A DNA stretch of 64,000 nucleotides, taken from Pseudomonadota bacterium (GTDB lineage: Bacteria; Desulfobacterota; Desulfobacteria; Desulfobacterales; JAHIVH01). Both the position numbers and the translations under genes were made by a program. The stretch lies in the NCBI GenBank assembly GCA_018816735.1, contig JAHIVH010000066.1, positions 97,544-161,543 on the forward strand. The letters are read 5' to 3'. The stretch's first letter is position 1; each line of letters begins with the position of its first letter. This document shows, piece by piece, positions 44,251 through 53,280 of this stretch. Below the pieces are notes generated by a model. It did not search any database. It was not told the origin of the DNA and was given only the letters and a program-made list of their open reading frames with translations.

Positions 44251-46662
44251 TCAAGAATTAAAGGCTGCTTTTTCAACATCACTGTATTTTTTTGCAAAAC
44301 GGACCTTGATGCCGTTTTTGATATAGTCCGGAAGTTCTTCAAAGTCTCTCTGGTTTGCATCCGGGAGAATCAACTCCATGATTTTCATGCGCCTGGCAGC
44401 GATCACTTTTTCACGAATGCCGCCGACCGGAAGCACGTGACCGGTCAGGGTCAATTCACCGGTCATGGCAAGCTGCCGGTTTACTTTTTTGCCTGTGGCA
44501 AGGGATAGAAGCGCGGTCGCCATGGTAACCCCTGCGCTGGGACCATCCTTTGGGGTGGCCCCTTCGGGCACGTGAAGGTGAATGAAGGCTTCGTCAAAGA
44601 AAGCCGGATCTCCATGATAGGTGCCCATATGGGATGAGATATAGCTGTAGGCGATTTCAGCCGATTCACGCATGACTTCGCCCAGTTTTCCGGTGAGCTT
44701 AAACCCCCTGCCTTTTTCATGAACTTTTGTGGCTTCCACAGGAAGGGTCGCCCCTCCCATGGCTGTCCACGCAAGACCGGTGACCACACCCACACCGGTC
44801 ATGGTTTTATCCTCCCTGAAAATCGGCTTGCCGATGAATTCTTCAAGATTCTTAAGGGTGATGCTCTGGATCAGTTTGGGTTTCTTGAGAAGTTTTACTA
44901 TGGCTTTCCTCACAATACGATGGAGCTGTTTTTCAAGATTCCTGACTCCGGCTTCTCTGGCATATCCATCGATGATTTCCCTGATAGCGGTGTCGCTTAT
45001 TTTAAGCTGTTTGGGCTTGAGGCCGCTTCTTTTTAAAAGACGCGGGAAAAGATGATGCTTGGCAATGTCGATTTTTTCCTGGGTGATATATCCTGACAGC
45101 CGGATGCCATCCATGCGATCCAGAAGCGGTGCCGGAATCGTATCCAGCTGATTGGCCGTACAGATAAAGAGCACCTTTGAAAGGTCAATGGTCAGATCAA
45201 AATAGTGGTCCAGGAATTTATCGTTCTGTTCCGGATCGAGCACCTCAAGAAGGGCGGATGCCGGGTCACCCTGATACGATGCGCCGATTTTATCGATTTC
45301 ATCCAGCATGACCACCGGGTTTGCCACCCCGGTTTCCTTCAAGGCCGTAACGAGCTTTCCGGGCAGCGCACCGATATAGGTTCTTCTGTGACCCTTTATC
45401 TCTGCCTCATCCCGCATACCGCCCAGGCTGAACCGGAAGAATTTGCGGTCAAGCGCTTCCGCAATGGAGCGTCCGATAGATGTTTTACCCACGCCTGGAG
45501 GACCCACAAGGAGGAGGATGGAGCCGGAGACTTCCTTTTTATAGGTGCCAACGGCCAGAAATTCGATGATTCTGTCTTTGACGTCGTCAAGGCCGTCATG
45601 GTCTTTTTCAAGGGTCTTTCTGGCTTCATCCAGATCGAATTTGTCTTTTGAATATACGCCCCATGGAAATCCTGTCAGCCAGTCCAGATAATTTCTTGTT
45701 ACGCCGTATTCGGCTGAACCGGTTTCCAGAACAGACATTTTTTCAAGTTCATCGTCAATTTTTTTCTGAACATGTTCGGGAACGACCCGTTTTTCAAGGC
45801 GTTCTCTGAATTTATCGATTTCTGCGGTTTTATCATCTTTGGAAAGGCCCAGTTCTTTCTGAATAATCTTCAACTGTTCTTTCAGGAAAAATTTCCGCTG
45901 ATTTTCACTGACCTGACGGTTGACTTCCTTGCTGATGTCGCTTTGCATCTTCAGGATTTCAAGTTCCTTCTTCAAAAGAACAAGAACCTTGTCCATCCGT
46001 TTTGAGATGGGTATTGTTTCCAATATATCCTGAAGATCCTTGCCGGAGGCTGTTGTCAATGTGGCTGAAAAATCAGCCAGAAGGGAGGGTTCATTGGGCG
46101 TAAATCTGGACAGATATTGTTTGAGTTCTTCATTGAAAAGGGGGTTTAGCGGCAGAAGCTCCTTAATAATCTTGATGACGGCCATTGAGTATGCTTTCAG
46201 CCTGTCTTCATCTTCCCTGGGACTCGTCGGATATACCACGCGTGCATGATAAGGGGCGTTTTTGCTGATCCAGTCTGTAATTTTAAATCGTTTAAGGCCC
46301 TGGGCCACAAACTGGATTTTATCTTCCACCACCTGCACATGATGAAGCTGCACCACACAGCCGACAGCCGGAAACTCATCTGGATTGAACTTGCCGCTTT
46401 CCGACTTTTCCACATAACAGAGTCCAAGGACCAGCTGACCGGATTTACCGACCAGTTTCATCGTCTCATCCCACTGCTCCCTGTTGACCATGATCGGCTG
46501 GGCTTGCGCCGGGAAAAACGGTCTTTCAAGAATCGGTATCAGGTAAAGGGAGTCTGGTAAAAATTGCTGAGGAAGTGCCAAAGTCTTGTTGTCTTCCTCG
46601 CCGGGTTGGGGGTCTTCATTTTCAGAAACAATTTCCGGAATAATGGTTTTCTTTTTGCTCAT
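44251..46662 (-). CDS. lon: ATP-dependent protease La (Lon)
   Basis: 803 residues, standard Lon length. N-terminal substrate-binding domain (about 35-235), a helical linker, AAA+ module with Walker A GPPGVGKTS and Walker B VVMLDEIDKIG, and the C-terminal Ser-Lys protease domain with Ser709 (KDGPSAGV) and Lys752 (GGIREKV). Cytoplasmic degradation of damaged and regulatory proteins. AAGGAA precedes the ATG. A strong sigma70-like promoter lies about 150 bp upstream. First gene of a long minus-strand run of envelope genes. Confidence 0.97.
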   Translation of the reverse strand: MSKKKTIIPEIVSENEDPQPGEEDNKTLALPQQFLPDSLYLIPILERPFFPAQAQPIMVNREQWDETMKLVGKSGQLVLGLCYVEKSESGKFNPDEFPAVGCVVQLHHVQVVEDKIQFVAQGLKRFKITDWISKNAPYHARVVYPTSPREDEDRLKAYSMAVIKIIKELLPLNPLFNEELKQYLSRFTPNEPSLLADFSATLTTASGKDLQDILETIPISKRMDKVLVLLKKELEILKMQSDISKEVNRQVSENQRKFFLKEQLKIIQKELGLSKDDKTAEIDKFRERLEKRVVPEHVQKKIDDELEKMSVLETGSAEYGVTRNYLDWLTGFPWGVYSKDKFDLDEARKTLEKDHDGLDDVKDRIIEFLAVGTYKKEVSGSILLLVGPPGVGKTSIGRSIAEALDRKFFRFSLGGMRDEAEIKGHRRTYIGALPGKLVTALKETGVANPVVMLDEIDKIGASYQGDPASALLEVLDPEQNDKFLDHYFDLTIDLSKVLFICTANQLDTIPAPLLDRMDGIRLSGYITQEKIDIAKHHLFPRLLKRSGLKPKQLKISDTAIREIIDGYAREAGVRNLEKQLHRIVRKAIVKLLKKPKLIQSITLKNLEEFIGKPIFREDKTMTGVGVVTGLAWTAMGGATLPVEATKVHEKGRGFKLTGKLGEVMRESAEIAYSYISSHMGTYHGDPAFFDEAFIHLHVPEGATPKDGPSAGVTMATALLSLATGKKVNRQLAMTGELTLTGHVLPVGGIREKVIAARRMKIMELILPDANQRDFEELPDYIKNGIKVRFAKKYSDVEKAAFNS

Positions 46663-46819
46663 GATTGGTTCCTTGCTATCAGAAAAAGTATATAGACATA
46701 AAATTTGTTAATTTAAAAATTGTAAACGATTTCACTGTTATTGGAAATGATTGCCTTCATATGCCAGGCAGATTTGCTGTTTTTAAAGAAACGTATCTCC
46801 AAGGCCTTAAGGTCTCGAA

Positions 46820-46848
46820 TATATACCGAAGCATCATTGACCTGTCAA
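46820..46848 (-). promoter_or_regulatory. sigma70-like promoter for lon
   Basis: On the minus strand TTGACA (46848-46843), 17 bp, then TATATA (46825-46820): near-consensus with ideal spacing. It would start transcription around 46812, leaving a leader of about 150 bases before lon. It lies in the 370-bp divergent gap 46663-47032, whose remaining sequence is AT-rich; no obvious heat-shock or CIRCE element was seen. Confidence 0.55.
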
Positions 46849-47032
46849 GCACGACTGCGGCATAACCGTCATTCAGGGTGAATATAATTTCGCGCACAGA
46901 AATTGGGTGAATCCGGGGAAGAGTGGTTCGAAAATATAAAATTATCAGATAAATATCCGATTGCTCTTTTACGATTCCTGTGCTACTTATACGGATACAT
47001 TGTCAACATAAATCCTTTATATCCTTGGGGGA

Positions 47033-48271
47033 ATGATGAAAAAATTCGAACAACTGATTAAATATGGGGCTGAAAATATATTCTCTGATATCCATATTGG
47101 TGGCGGTAGTAAAACTGTTTTTCGTCAACATGGCATTAATCATTCAAATAATCAGTTCGTATGGTCCCATAAAGAGCTGGATGCCCTTGTGGGGCAACTT
47201 CTCGATGAATACCAGAAGGACACCCTGTTGACACGTCATTCGGTGGATTTATCACGAACGGTTCAGAAAGTCCGCCTGAGAATGCATATTTTTCATGCAA
47301 TGACCGGGTTCAGCATTTCAATCCGTTTGCTGCCCGGAAAAGTACATAGTATCGAAGGCGTAAACCTCCATCCTTCGCTTAAAAATTTTTGCAAACCCGG
47401 GCCGGGGCTGATTCTGGTTTGCGGTGCTTCAGGCTCTGGCAAAACAACGACCATAGCGGCGATCATCGAAGAAATAAACCGGAATCACAGCGCCAATATC
47501 GTGACGCTGGAAGACCCGGTGGAGTACATCTTTAATTCAAAAAAATCCTTGATTGTTCAACGGGAACTTGGGATACAGATCCCATCATACAAGCAAGGGC
47601 TTATTGACATTATGAGGGAAGATTTGGATGTGGTGATGGTCGGTGAATTGCGAACAGCAGAAGAAATGACGTTGGCCCTTCATGCAGCAGAATCAGGGCA
47701 TCTTGTCATTGCTTCTCTTCATGCATCAACGCCTGAAGAAGCCATTTATCGTATTTGCAATTCCGCAACAGCCGAACTCCAGGAAATGATTCGTCATCAA
47801 CTGGCAGTTGCCTTGAAATTGCTGATTACCCAGGAATTTTATTTTTTAAAGGATTTCGGATTCAGGGTCCCGATGCTCAGCATTATGGTGAATACCCAAT
47901 CCACTAGAGGAATAATAAGGGATAACAATTTATCACAGATTGAGAGCACGCTCCAGACAAGCAGAGATGATGGCATGTACTCAATTGATCAATACAGGAG
48001 CTATCTTGATAATCGTAAAGATTATAGCCCGCCGTCAGTTGTTTTCAAACCATCTTCCGAAGACGAATCCGGTGCCGCACTTTTCCATACGCCCACATTA
48101 TTTTTAAGCAGGCAAAAGGGCGCTGAAATTAAAAAAACCGAGGATAAGCGCGTTAGCCATCATGAAAAAAAGATTCAAAAAGAAGATAAATCAATTGATG
48201 AATTATCACCTCATTATGTGATTAATGAAGATACGCGTCTTGATGAAATCATAAAAGAAATAAAAAAATGA
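47033..48271 (+). CDS. orphan PilT/PilU-like secretion ATPase
   Basis: 412 residues. N-terminal PAS-like module (SDIHIGGGSKTVFRQHG), then the ATPase core: Walker A GASGSGKT (131-138), Asp box TLEDPVEY (158-165), Walker B DLDVVMVGELR (197-207; the usual E-M-R-D reads E-L-R-T) and His box HLVIASLH (223-230). PilT-type hexamers retract type IV pili. The pattern AIRNLIRE of PilT reads TRGIIRDN, and a highly charged Lys/Glu-rich tail of about 70 residues follows from 345. No pilus genes are nearby. The start follows GGGGGA. Retraction motor or a regulator-like derivative. Confidence 0.87.
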   Translation: MMKKFEQLIKYGAENIFSDIHIGGGSKTVFRQHGINHSNNQFVWSHKELDALVGQLLDEYQKDTLLTRHSVDLSRTVQKVRLRMHIFHAMTGFSISIRLLPGKVHSIEGVNLHPSLKNFCKPGPGLILVCGASGSGKTTTIAAIIEEINRNHSANIVTLEDPVEYIFNSKKSLIVQRELGIQIPSYKQGLIDIMREDLDVVMVGELRTAEEMTLALHAAESGHLVIASLHASTPEEAIYRICNSATAELQEMIRHQLAVALKLLITQEFYFLKDFGFRVPMLSIMVNTQSTRGIIRDNNLSQIESTLQTSRDDGMYSIDQYRSYLDNRKDYSPPSVVFKPSSEDESGAALFHTPTLFLSRQKGAEIKKTEDKRVSHHEKKIQKEDKSIDELSPHYVINEDTRLDEIIKEIKK

Positions 48272-48276
48272 GATTA

Positions 48277-48924
48277 TTATTTTTTATCTGCTATAAAAAT
48301 TCTGGCCAATAACTGGAGCATGAATTCTTTCCATTTTTCCGGATCAGACAGGTTTTTGTGGGCTTCCGAGCCTTTGGGTGCCACAATATGCATATAGGGC
48401 TGAATGCATGAAAAGGATACCATCAGCATGACAACCGCCATCACGCTGATATCCGGATCAAGGGGATAAATATCCCCCTTGTCCATGAAATATTTAAGGA
48501 GCGCTGACACATCATTGGTTATTTTGAAAAGTTGAGGGTCTTTTGTCTTTAATCGTTGTAACGCCTTTGCGCCTGTTGATATATCGTCCAGCAAGATTCG
48601 GGCATATTCTTTTAATGCCTGCAGATCATCAAAATACCGATCGATGATCAGGGGGAACTCATGGGACTGAATCGATTTGTCACTGATTTTATCCTGGACA
48701 GGCCTTGATTTGGTCTCGATCATGTGTCTCAGCACAGCGAGATGCAGATCCTCCTTACTGCCAAATATATAATAAATCATCGCTTTGTTGACTTTTGCCC
48801 GATTTGCAATAGCGTCAACTCTGGCACCTTTCAGGCCATGCTCTGCAAATTCTGAGGCAGCGGATTTGAGAATCTTTTCTTTTGTTTTTTCAATATCCCG
48901 TTTACTGGCCTGTTTTTCTTTCAT
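48277..48924 (-). CDS. TetR-family transcriptional regulator
   Basis: 215 residues. DNA-binding part: TKEKILKSAASEFAEHGLKGARVDAIANRAKVNKAMIYYIFGSKEDLHLAVL (about 13-64), a textbook TetR helix-turn-helix; the C-terminal domain is helical and of unknown ligand. GAGGAT precedes the ATG. It lies downstream of a membrane-protein gene and behind a terminator hairpin, so it may have its own promoter in the 190-bp gap. The inverted repeat at 49994-50011, before the membrane-protein gene, is its likely target. Confidence 0.92.
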   Translation of the reverse strand: MKEKQASKRDIEKTKEKILKSAASEFAEHGLKGARVDAIANRAKVNKAMIYYIFGSKEDLHLAVLRHMIETKSRPVQDKISDKSIQSHEFPLIIDRYFDDLQALKEYARILLDDISTGAKALQRLKTKDPQLFKITNDVSALLKYFMDKGDIYPLDPDISVMAVVMLMVSFSCIQPYMHIVAPKGSEAHKNLSDPEKWKEFMLQLLARIFIADKK

Positions 48925-49055
48925 TTGTATCCTCGGTAAATTTGATTCTTAAAGGGATGTGTTTTTATGTCATGTATTTGAATTAATTGAAAGTGTTTTT
49001 TTCCGGTTCGGAAACCGGGCTATATCTCGCTATCAGGCATTCGCGAAGTGATTAA

Positions 49056-49086
49056 AAGCGATCCGGTCAGATGAACCGGACCGCTT
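49056..49086 (-). terminator. intrinsic terminator after the 49116 gene
   Basis: In the minus-strand transcript AAGCGGTCCGGT pairs with ACCGGATCGCTT (12 bp, one G-U pair) around a 7-nt loop, followed by TTTT. It separates the membrane-protein gene from the TetR gene. Another small hairpin (CCGGTT/AACCGG, 49003-49018) has no T-run and is not counted. Confidence 0.7.
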
Positions 49087-49115
49087 TATGTTGAAAACAT
49101 GGCCGGGGGTGTTTA

Positions 49116-49919
49116 TCAGGCATTCCGGTGAAACATGTTGTAAAGAATGCCGTTTTCTTTCAGAAAAACAAAATAGGCAATCAGGCTGAATACGATAAAT
49201 CCCAGAATCCATCCCAGAAGATGGATCAGAATACTTGACACAATCGCTGCGCCAACAACGCCACCAAACGCAACCAGCTGGAAGTCCAAGAGTCCTAAGG
49301 GCACCACCGGATATACCCTGTCTCCCTCTTTTTCCATGATTTTTCCTTCAACGATAAACATATTCATCCATTTTAAAAGAAACGGCATGAGGATGACTCC
49401 CATAATGGCAAGCGTAATGGCAACCGGGCTGACGAGCCAGGCAACAGGTGAAAAAAGCGTAAACGTTCCTTTGACCCATGAGGTGAAATCTCCGGACCAG
49501 CTTGTCCCGCAATAGAAAAATCGCTGGTAGCCGGTACCATCCCATCCGTGAATCAGAATGAAAAACATCAGAAAGTACCCGATCACCCACATGAGGTTCG
49601 CTGCATATGTCTTGCCGTTTCTGATGAATCGGTATGCGATCCAGTAACCCAGGATGCCTTGAGTAACGTTGGTGCCGCTGAACAGGGCAACCAGCCACGC
49701 CGGTATGGTGTCATATGTCCCTACCTGCATGGTTTCCCAGGCCGGGAACCCCCATAACAGTGTCGCACCTGATGGCACGAAAAATATGGAAAGCCATAAT
49801 AGTGTGTATATGAATGACCGGCTTTCAAATGGCTTTTCCTCTGTTTCAAGCTGCCTTGACGCACTTGCGGCAAATCCTGCGCCTATGGCAAAACTCCAGA
49901 ATACATCGACCTGTACCAT
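49116..49919 (-). CDS. polytopic membrane protein, unknown
   Basis: 267 residues with about seven hydrophobic segments: 5-20, 37-57, 78-95, 108-125, 155-178, 180-193 and 212-255. Trp and aromatic residues are frequent in the loops (WGFPAWETMQ, IHGWDGTGYQRFFYCGTSW). No motif allows a function. AAAAGGAG precedes the ATG. An ACTAAC/GTTAGT inverted repeat 75 bp upstream suggests TetR-type control, probably by the gene at 48277. I do not recognise the family. Confidence 0.75.
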   Translation of the reverse strand: MVQVDVFWSFAIGAGFAASASRQLETEEKPFESRSFIYTLLWLSIFFVPSGATLLWGFPAWETMQVGTYDTIPAWLVALFSGTNVTQGILGYWIAYRFIRNGKTYAANLMWVIGYFLMFFILIHGWDGTGYQRFFYCGTSWSGDFTSWVKGTFTLFSPVAWLVSPVAITLAIMGVILMPFLLKWMNMFIVEGKIMEKEGDRVYPVVPLGLLDFQLVAFGGVVGAAIVSSILIHLLGWILGFIVFSLIAYFVFLKENGILYNMFHRNA

Positions 49920-49993
49920 AATCGTCTCCTTTTCATTTGATCTGTAAATTTAGTGTTTCGCACTCAAAATGAGTATTGCCTGATAATTTAAGA

Positions 49994-50011
49994 ACTAACC
50001 GTTTAGTTAGT
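49994..50011. promoter_or_regulatory. inverted repeat ACTAAC-N6-GTTAGT, TetR-type operator
   Basis: Arms ACTAAC and GTTAGT around CGTTTA, 18 bp, upstream of the membrane-protein gene at 49919 and in the divergent gap with the amidohydrolase gene at 50152. Of the kind bound by TetR-family repressors; the TetR gene at 48277 is the nearest candidate. Confidence 0.55.
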
Positions 50012-50151
50012 GGCTTCGCCCGGATATGTCAAGAAAAAGAACAATTCACTTGAAAAAAAATGTGAGCCATATAAATTCAGTCTGAGTTCAATTCTGCTAA
50101 TCTTCGTGAATATCCTATTTTTCATGAAACCATATCCGAAAGGAGATAAAG

Positions 50152-51030
50152 ATGATCATCGATGCCCACTATCATCTGGATGAACGTATGGAACCCATTG
50201 ATACGTTAATTGAAAAAATGAACCAGACATCCATCGATAAAGTCGTCCTGATTGCCGCACTGGTAGACCCGTTTGCTGTCGATCATCTGGCGGAAAAATT
50301 GTCCGGTCTTATTCGAAAATCACTGATGGGCTCATTCAGACCGCTTGGCATCATGGGATATAATTCAACAGTAACCGGAAGAGGGCAGTTTAAAATTCTG
50401 ACGTCAACCTACACCATTTATGAAAAGCCTGATAATGATGAAGTAATGCATGCCATGAAAAAATATCCGGACCGGTTTTACGGGTGGATATTCGTCAATC
50501 CAAAATGCTTTGATCCGATAAAGGAAATTGAAGAACGGCGACAGATTTCCGGATGGATTGGCGTGAAATGCCACCCATTCTGGCATCAGTACCCCATTCG
50601 TCTACTTACGGATACGGCAAAATATTGTGAAGATAGCGGCCTGCCGCTTCTGGTTCATCTCGGCGGAAAAAAAGAGCGGGGTGATTTCAGGTATCTGCCA
50701 GATCAGTTTCCGGAATTGAAGATTATTTATGCCCATGCAGGAATCCCTTTTTACCGCGAGCTATGGGATGATATTAAAATAAGAAAAAATGTATGGATTG
50801 ATCTTTCAAGTCCCTATCTGGATGAATATGTCAGAAATGAAGCACTGAAAACACTTGGTCCATCCAGGTGCATTTTCGGATCAGATGGCCCTTTTGGTTA
50901 TGAGGATACAGATGGCGGGTATGACCATGGTGCGATCATTCGTGAAATTGATCGTTTCCCGATATCTACGAAGGAAAAGGCAAAAATTTTCAATGAGAAT
51001 TTCCGTGAAATAATTCATAAGGAAGGATAA
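50152..51030 (+). CDS. amidohydrolase-2 family metal-dependent hydrolase
   Basis: 292 residues, TIM-barrel amidohydrolase. N-terminal metal site DAHYHLD (residues 4-10, the HxH pattern), KCHPFWHQY near 140, HLGGKKERGD near 172, YAHAGIPF near 200 and the final FGSDGPFG Asp near 243. The family covers hydrolases and decarboxylases such as ACMSD-like enzymes; the substrate is not known. AAAGGAG precedes the ATG. First gene of a three-gene unit with a methyltransferase (3-bp gap) and a CooC-like ATPase. Confidence 0.85.
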   Translation: MIIDAHYHLDERMEPIDTLIEKMNQTSIDKVVLIAALVDPFAVDHLAEKLSGLIRKSLMGSFRPLGIMGYNSTVTGRGQFKILTSTYTIYEKPDNDEVMHAMKKYPDRFYGWIFVNPKCFDPIKEIEERRQISGWIGVKCHPFWHQYPIRLLTDTAKYCEDSGLPLLVHLGGKKERGDFRYLPDQFPELKIIYAHAGIPFYRELWDDIKIRKNVWIDLSSPYLDEYVRNEALKTLGPSRCIFGSDGPFGYEDTDGGYDHGAIIREIDRFPISTKEKAKIFNENFREIIHKEG

Positions 51031-51033
51031 AAA

Positions 51034-51591
51034 ATGGCGAAACATCGCGCTTGCCCCTGGTGGATGGGCTTTGTGCTGGCATCCCCTTTACGAAAGCTGA
51101 TTCAGAATCCTGAAAAAATTCTGTCTCCCTATATAAAAAATGGGATGACCATGCTTGATATCGGTTGTGCCATGGGCTTTTTCAGTGTTGAAATGGCAAA
51201 AATGGGAGGCGACACCGGGAAAGTCATCTGTGTGGATATTCAGGACACGATGATATCGTATTTATTGAAAAGGGCGGAAAAATATGGTGTGAAAGACCGG
51301 TTAATACCCCATGTCTGTTCGGAAAAGGGGCTGGGGTTGACCGGTTACGACAACGCCATTGATTTTGCCCTGGCCTTTTACATGATTCATGAGATTGGTG
51401 ATCCGGTCTCATTTATCCGTGAAATCTATCACGCTTTAAAAGAAGGCGGCAAGTTTCTGGTCGTCGAGCCTGCTTTTCATGTGACGGAAAAGGATTTTCA
51501 GGATACGGAAAAAATGCTCATGGAAACAGGCTTTCGTGTGCTGGATCGTCCTTCGGTGTATCGAAGCCGGAGCCTCTTGCTGGTAAAATAG
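51034..51591 (+). CDS. class I SAM-dependent methyltransferase
   Basis: 185 residues, Rossmann-type methyltransferase: motif I MTMLDIGCAMGFFSVEMA (about 34-51), the acidic end of strand 2 (VICVDIQD) and a GG-rich motif before strand 5 (ALKEGGKFLVVEP). The substrate is unknown. It begins 3 bp after the amidohydrolase stop, with AAGGAAGG upstream, and is followed 17 bp later by the CooC-like gene, so the three products are expected to act together. Confidence 0.88.
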   Translation: MAKHRACPWWMGFVLASPLRKLIQNPEKILSPYIKNGMTMLDIGCAMGFFSVEMAKMGGDTGKVICVDIQDTMISYLLKRAEKYGVKDRLIPHVCSEKGLGLTGYDNAIDFALAFYMIHEIGDPVSFIREIYHALKEGGKFLVVEPAFHVTEKDFQDTEKMLMETGFRVLDRPSVYRSRSLLLVK

Positions 51592-51608
51592 AATATGGAG
51601 AAACATAA

Positions 51609-52376
51609 ATGAAACTAATTATCGCCGGAAAAGGAGGCAGCGGGAAAAGCACGCTGTCCACACTGATTGCAAAAAAGCTCAGCAAAAAAGGGTTCAATAT
51701 TCTTCTCATCGATACGGATGAGTCCAATATGGGGCTTTCCCGGATGATCGGCATGTCGCCGAATCCGGTGTTGATGGACGAACTGGGTGGCAAAAAAGGG
51801 TTCAAGCAGAAAATGAGTCCCCAGCCATTATCCCTTCAAGGGCCTGAACTTTTCAGTGAACCGGTCGCCATAGACGATATCCGGAAGGACTGGGTTTCGA
51901 AAAAGGACGGGATTACGCTTCTCTCCATCGGAAAAATCCACACATCCGGCGAGGGATGTGCCTGCCCCATGGGCGCATTGTCACGGCTGGTCCTTTCAAA
52001 ACTCATTCTCAATGAAAACGATATCGCCATTATCGACACAACCGCAGGTATCGAGCATTTTGGCCGGGGCATCGATGAAAAATGCGATCACCTGCTTATC
52101 GTTGTGGACCCCACCCATGAATCCTTTGCCCTTGCAAGGAAAATTTCGATCATCTCTAAAGACGCCGGGCTGGATTATGCCATTATCCTTAATAAGGCTT
52201 CAAATGAGGTTCGGGATATCATGCTTGAGAACGTTGACAAGGACCGTGTCATCGGCGTAATCCCAAACGAATCACAGCTATTCCTATGCAACCTGAAGGG
52301 GGAGCCGTTGACAGAGGAGATAAACGCGGTGGAAGATGTGTGTGCGTATATTATAAACGCAGGGGGAAAGGGATAG
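51609..52376 (+). CDS. CooC-like nickel-insertion P-loop ATPase
   Basis: 255 residues. Deviant Walker A GKGGSGKST (7-15) with the signature Lys of MinD/SIMIBI ATPases, switch region IDTDES, and a CxC pair in GEGCACPMG (about 117), matching the metal-binding motif of CooC, which inserts nickel into carbon monoxide dehydrogenase. No CODH gene is present in the window; the target may be elsewhere (CODH/ACS) or a different metalloprotein. Last gene of the amidohydrolase-methyltransferase unit. A tandem repeat begins directly at its stop. Confidence 0.85.
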   Translation: MKLIIAGKGGSGKSTLSTLIAKKLSKKGFNILLIDTDESNMGLSRMIGMSPNPVLMDELGGKKGFKQKMSPQPLSLQGPELFSEPVAIDDIRKDWVSKKDGITLLSIGKIHTSGEGCACPMGALSRLVLSKLILNENDIAIIDTTAGIEHFGRGIDEKCDHLLIVVDPTHESFALARKISIISKDAGLDYAIILNKASNEVRDIMLENVDKDRVIGVIPNESQLFLCNLKGEPLTEEINAVEDVCAYIINAGGKG

Positions 52377-52455
52377 TGGGTTCATTGGGTTTGTTGGGTT
52401 GCTTGAGTTTGTTGAGTTTATTGGGTTGAATGGTCAAATGGTTAAACAGTTTAAA
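52377..52455. repeat. 9-bp tandem array running into the 8-bp repeat
   Basis: Units of the form TGGGTTCAT, TGGGTTTGT, TGGGTTGCT, TGAGTTTGT, TGAGTTTAT, TGGGTTGAA (52377-52430), then GGTCAAAT and GGTTAAAC octamers. GGTTAAACAGTT (52440-52451) recurs inverted at 59948-59959. It begins at the base after the CooC stop codon and fills the gap to the toxin gene. Confidence 0.75.
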
Positions 52456-52465
52456 AAATAAGATG

Positions 52466-52837
52466 TTAAATAATTTTACATGGGTATTGTGAAAACTTTG
52501 CATCATCGGTCATGAGATAAAGTTGATTTTCAAGCGCTTGTGCAATCAACATACGATCAAACGGATCTTTATGATGAAGCGGCAATTGGCCAAGTTTCAT
52601 TGCGGCAACACCTGAAAAATTTAAAATTTCAAGCCCCATTTTCTGAGCCATATCAAGCGGGTCAAATGAAATATTTATTTTTCCGATTAACTGTTTGATC
52701 ATCAGCTCAGCAATACTCATCGCACTTAAAAAAATTTCATTTGCCGGGGATTCCAGTTCCTGTCGCCTTTTCTCATTTAGCCTTTCGGGGTATGACAGCA
52801 TCCATAAAAAAATATGTGTATCAACCAATATTTTCAA
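52466..52837 (-). CDS. PIN-domain toxin, VapC-like (pair 1)
   Basis: 123 residues, compact PIN domain: acidic residues Asp6 (LVDTHIFLW), Glu44 (SIAELMIKQ), Asp at DPFDRMLIAQA (near 91) and Asp in LMTDDAKF, forming the Mg2+ nuclease site. Known role: RNA cleavage, often tRNA, when released from the antitoxin. Its start overlaps the antitoxin stop by 4 bp. HHKDPFDR is typical of the PIN subgroup paired with Phd-like antitoxins. Confidence 0.92.
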   Translation of the reverse strand: MKILVDTHIFLWMLSYPERLNEKRRQELESPANEIFLSAMSIAELMIKQLIGKINISFDPLDMAQKMGLEILNFSGVAAMKLGQLPLHHKDPFDRMLIAQALENQLYLMTDDAKFSQYPCKII

Positions 52838-53067
52838 GAGTTGTCTCCATAAAACATCTTATTGATGTCTTCATCTTCATTCAAGAAATCATCCGGAATA
52901 TCAATCTGCCCTGAAAGAAGGCCCAGTTTGCGTTTTTTTTGAGGTGAATGGACCACCAATTCAACAAGAGGCAGATTATTTTTGGCAATGATAACTTTTT
53001 CTCCGAGGCACACCATATCGATAAGTTTGGAAAGGTTTGTTTTTGCTTTTGATACGTTGATAATCAT
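52834..53067 (-). CDS. Phd/YefM-type antitoxin (pair 1)
   Basis: 77 residues: IINVSKAKTNLSKLIDMVCLGEKVIIAKNNLPLVELV is the Phd/YefM DNA-binding fold, followed by a disordered C-terminal tail that would clamp the PIN toxin. Translationally coupled to it (4-bp overlap). The upstream repeats at 53081-53129 are its likely operator. Confidence 0.9.
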   Translation of the reverse strand: MIINVSKAKTNLSKLIDMVCLGEKVIIAKNNLPLVELVVHSPQKKRKLGLLSGQIDIPDDFLNEDEDINKMFYGDNS

Positions 53068-53080
53068 ATTTACTCCTTTC

Positions 53081-53129
53081 AGTTGAATAGTAGGTCAACT
53101 TTAACCTATTTAAACCACATTGGTCAACT
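53081..53129. promoter_or_regulatory. operator-like repeats of TA pair 1
   Basis: AGTTGA (53081-53086) and TCAACT (53095-53100) form an inverted repeat just upstream of the antitoxin; GGTCAACT occurs at 53093-53100 and again at 53122-53129. Probable autoregulation site. The rest of 53130-53280 shows no clear feature. Confidence 0.5.
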
Positions 53130-53280
53130 CTAATATCAGTCTAATCAGGGTAACCGCATTTAAAAGATTAAGTAAAATTATGAATTTGAGAGATTTGCTC
53201 GAACCCGTATATTGTCACAAACACGGAGAGGTTAAAGAATAGAGGTTGGGATGGTGAGAAGTTGAGAAGAGGGGAACGGC

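Noticed and set aside
49003..49018. Second hairpin CCGGTT/AACCGG near the TetR gene
   Set aside because: No T-run in either transcript direction, so not called as a terminator; no other role visible.
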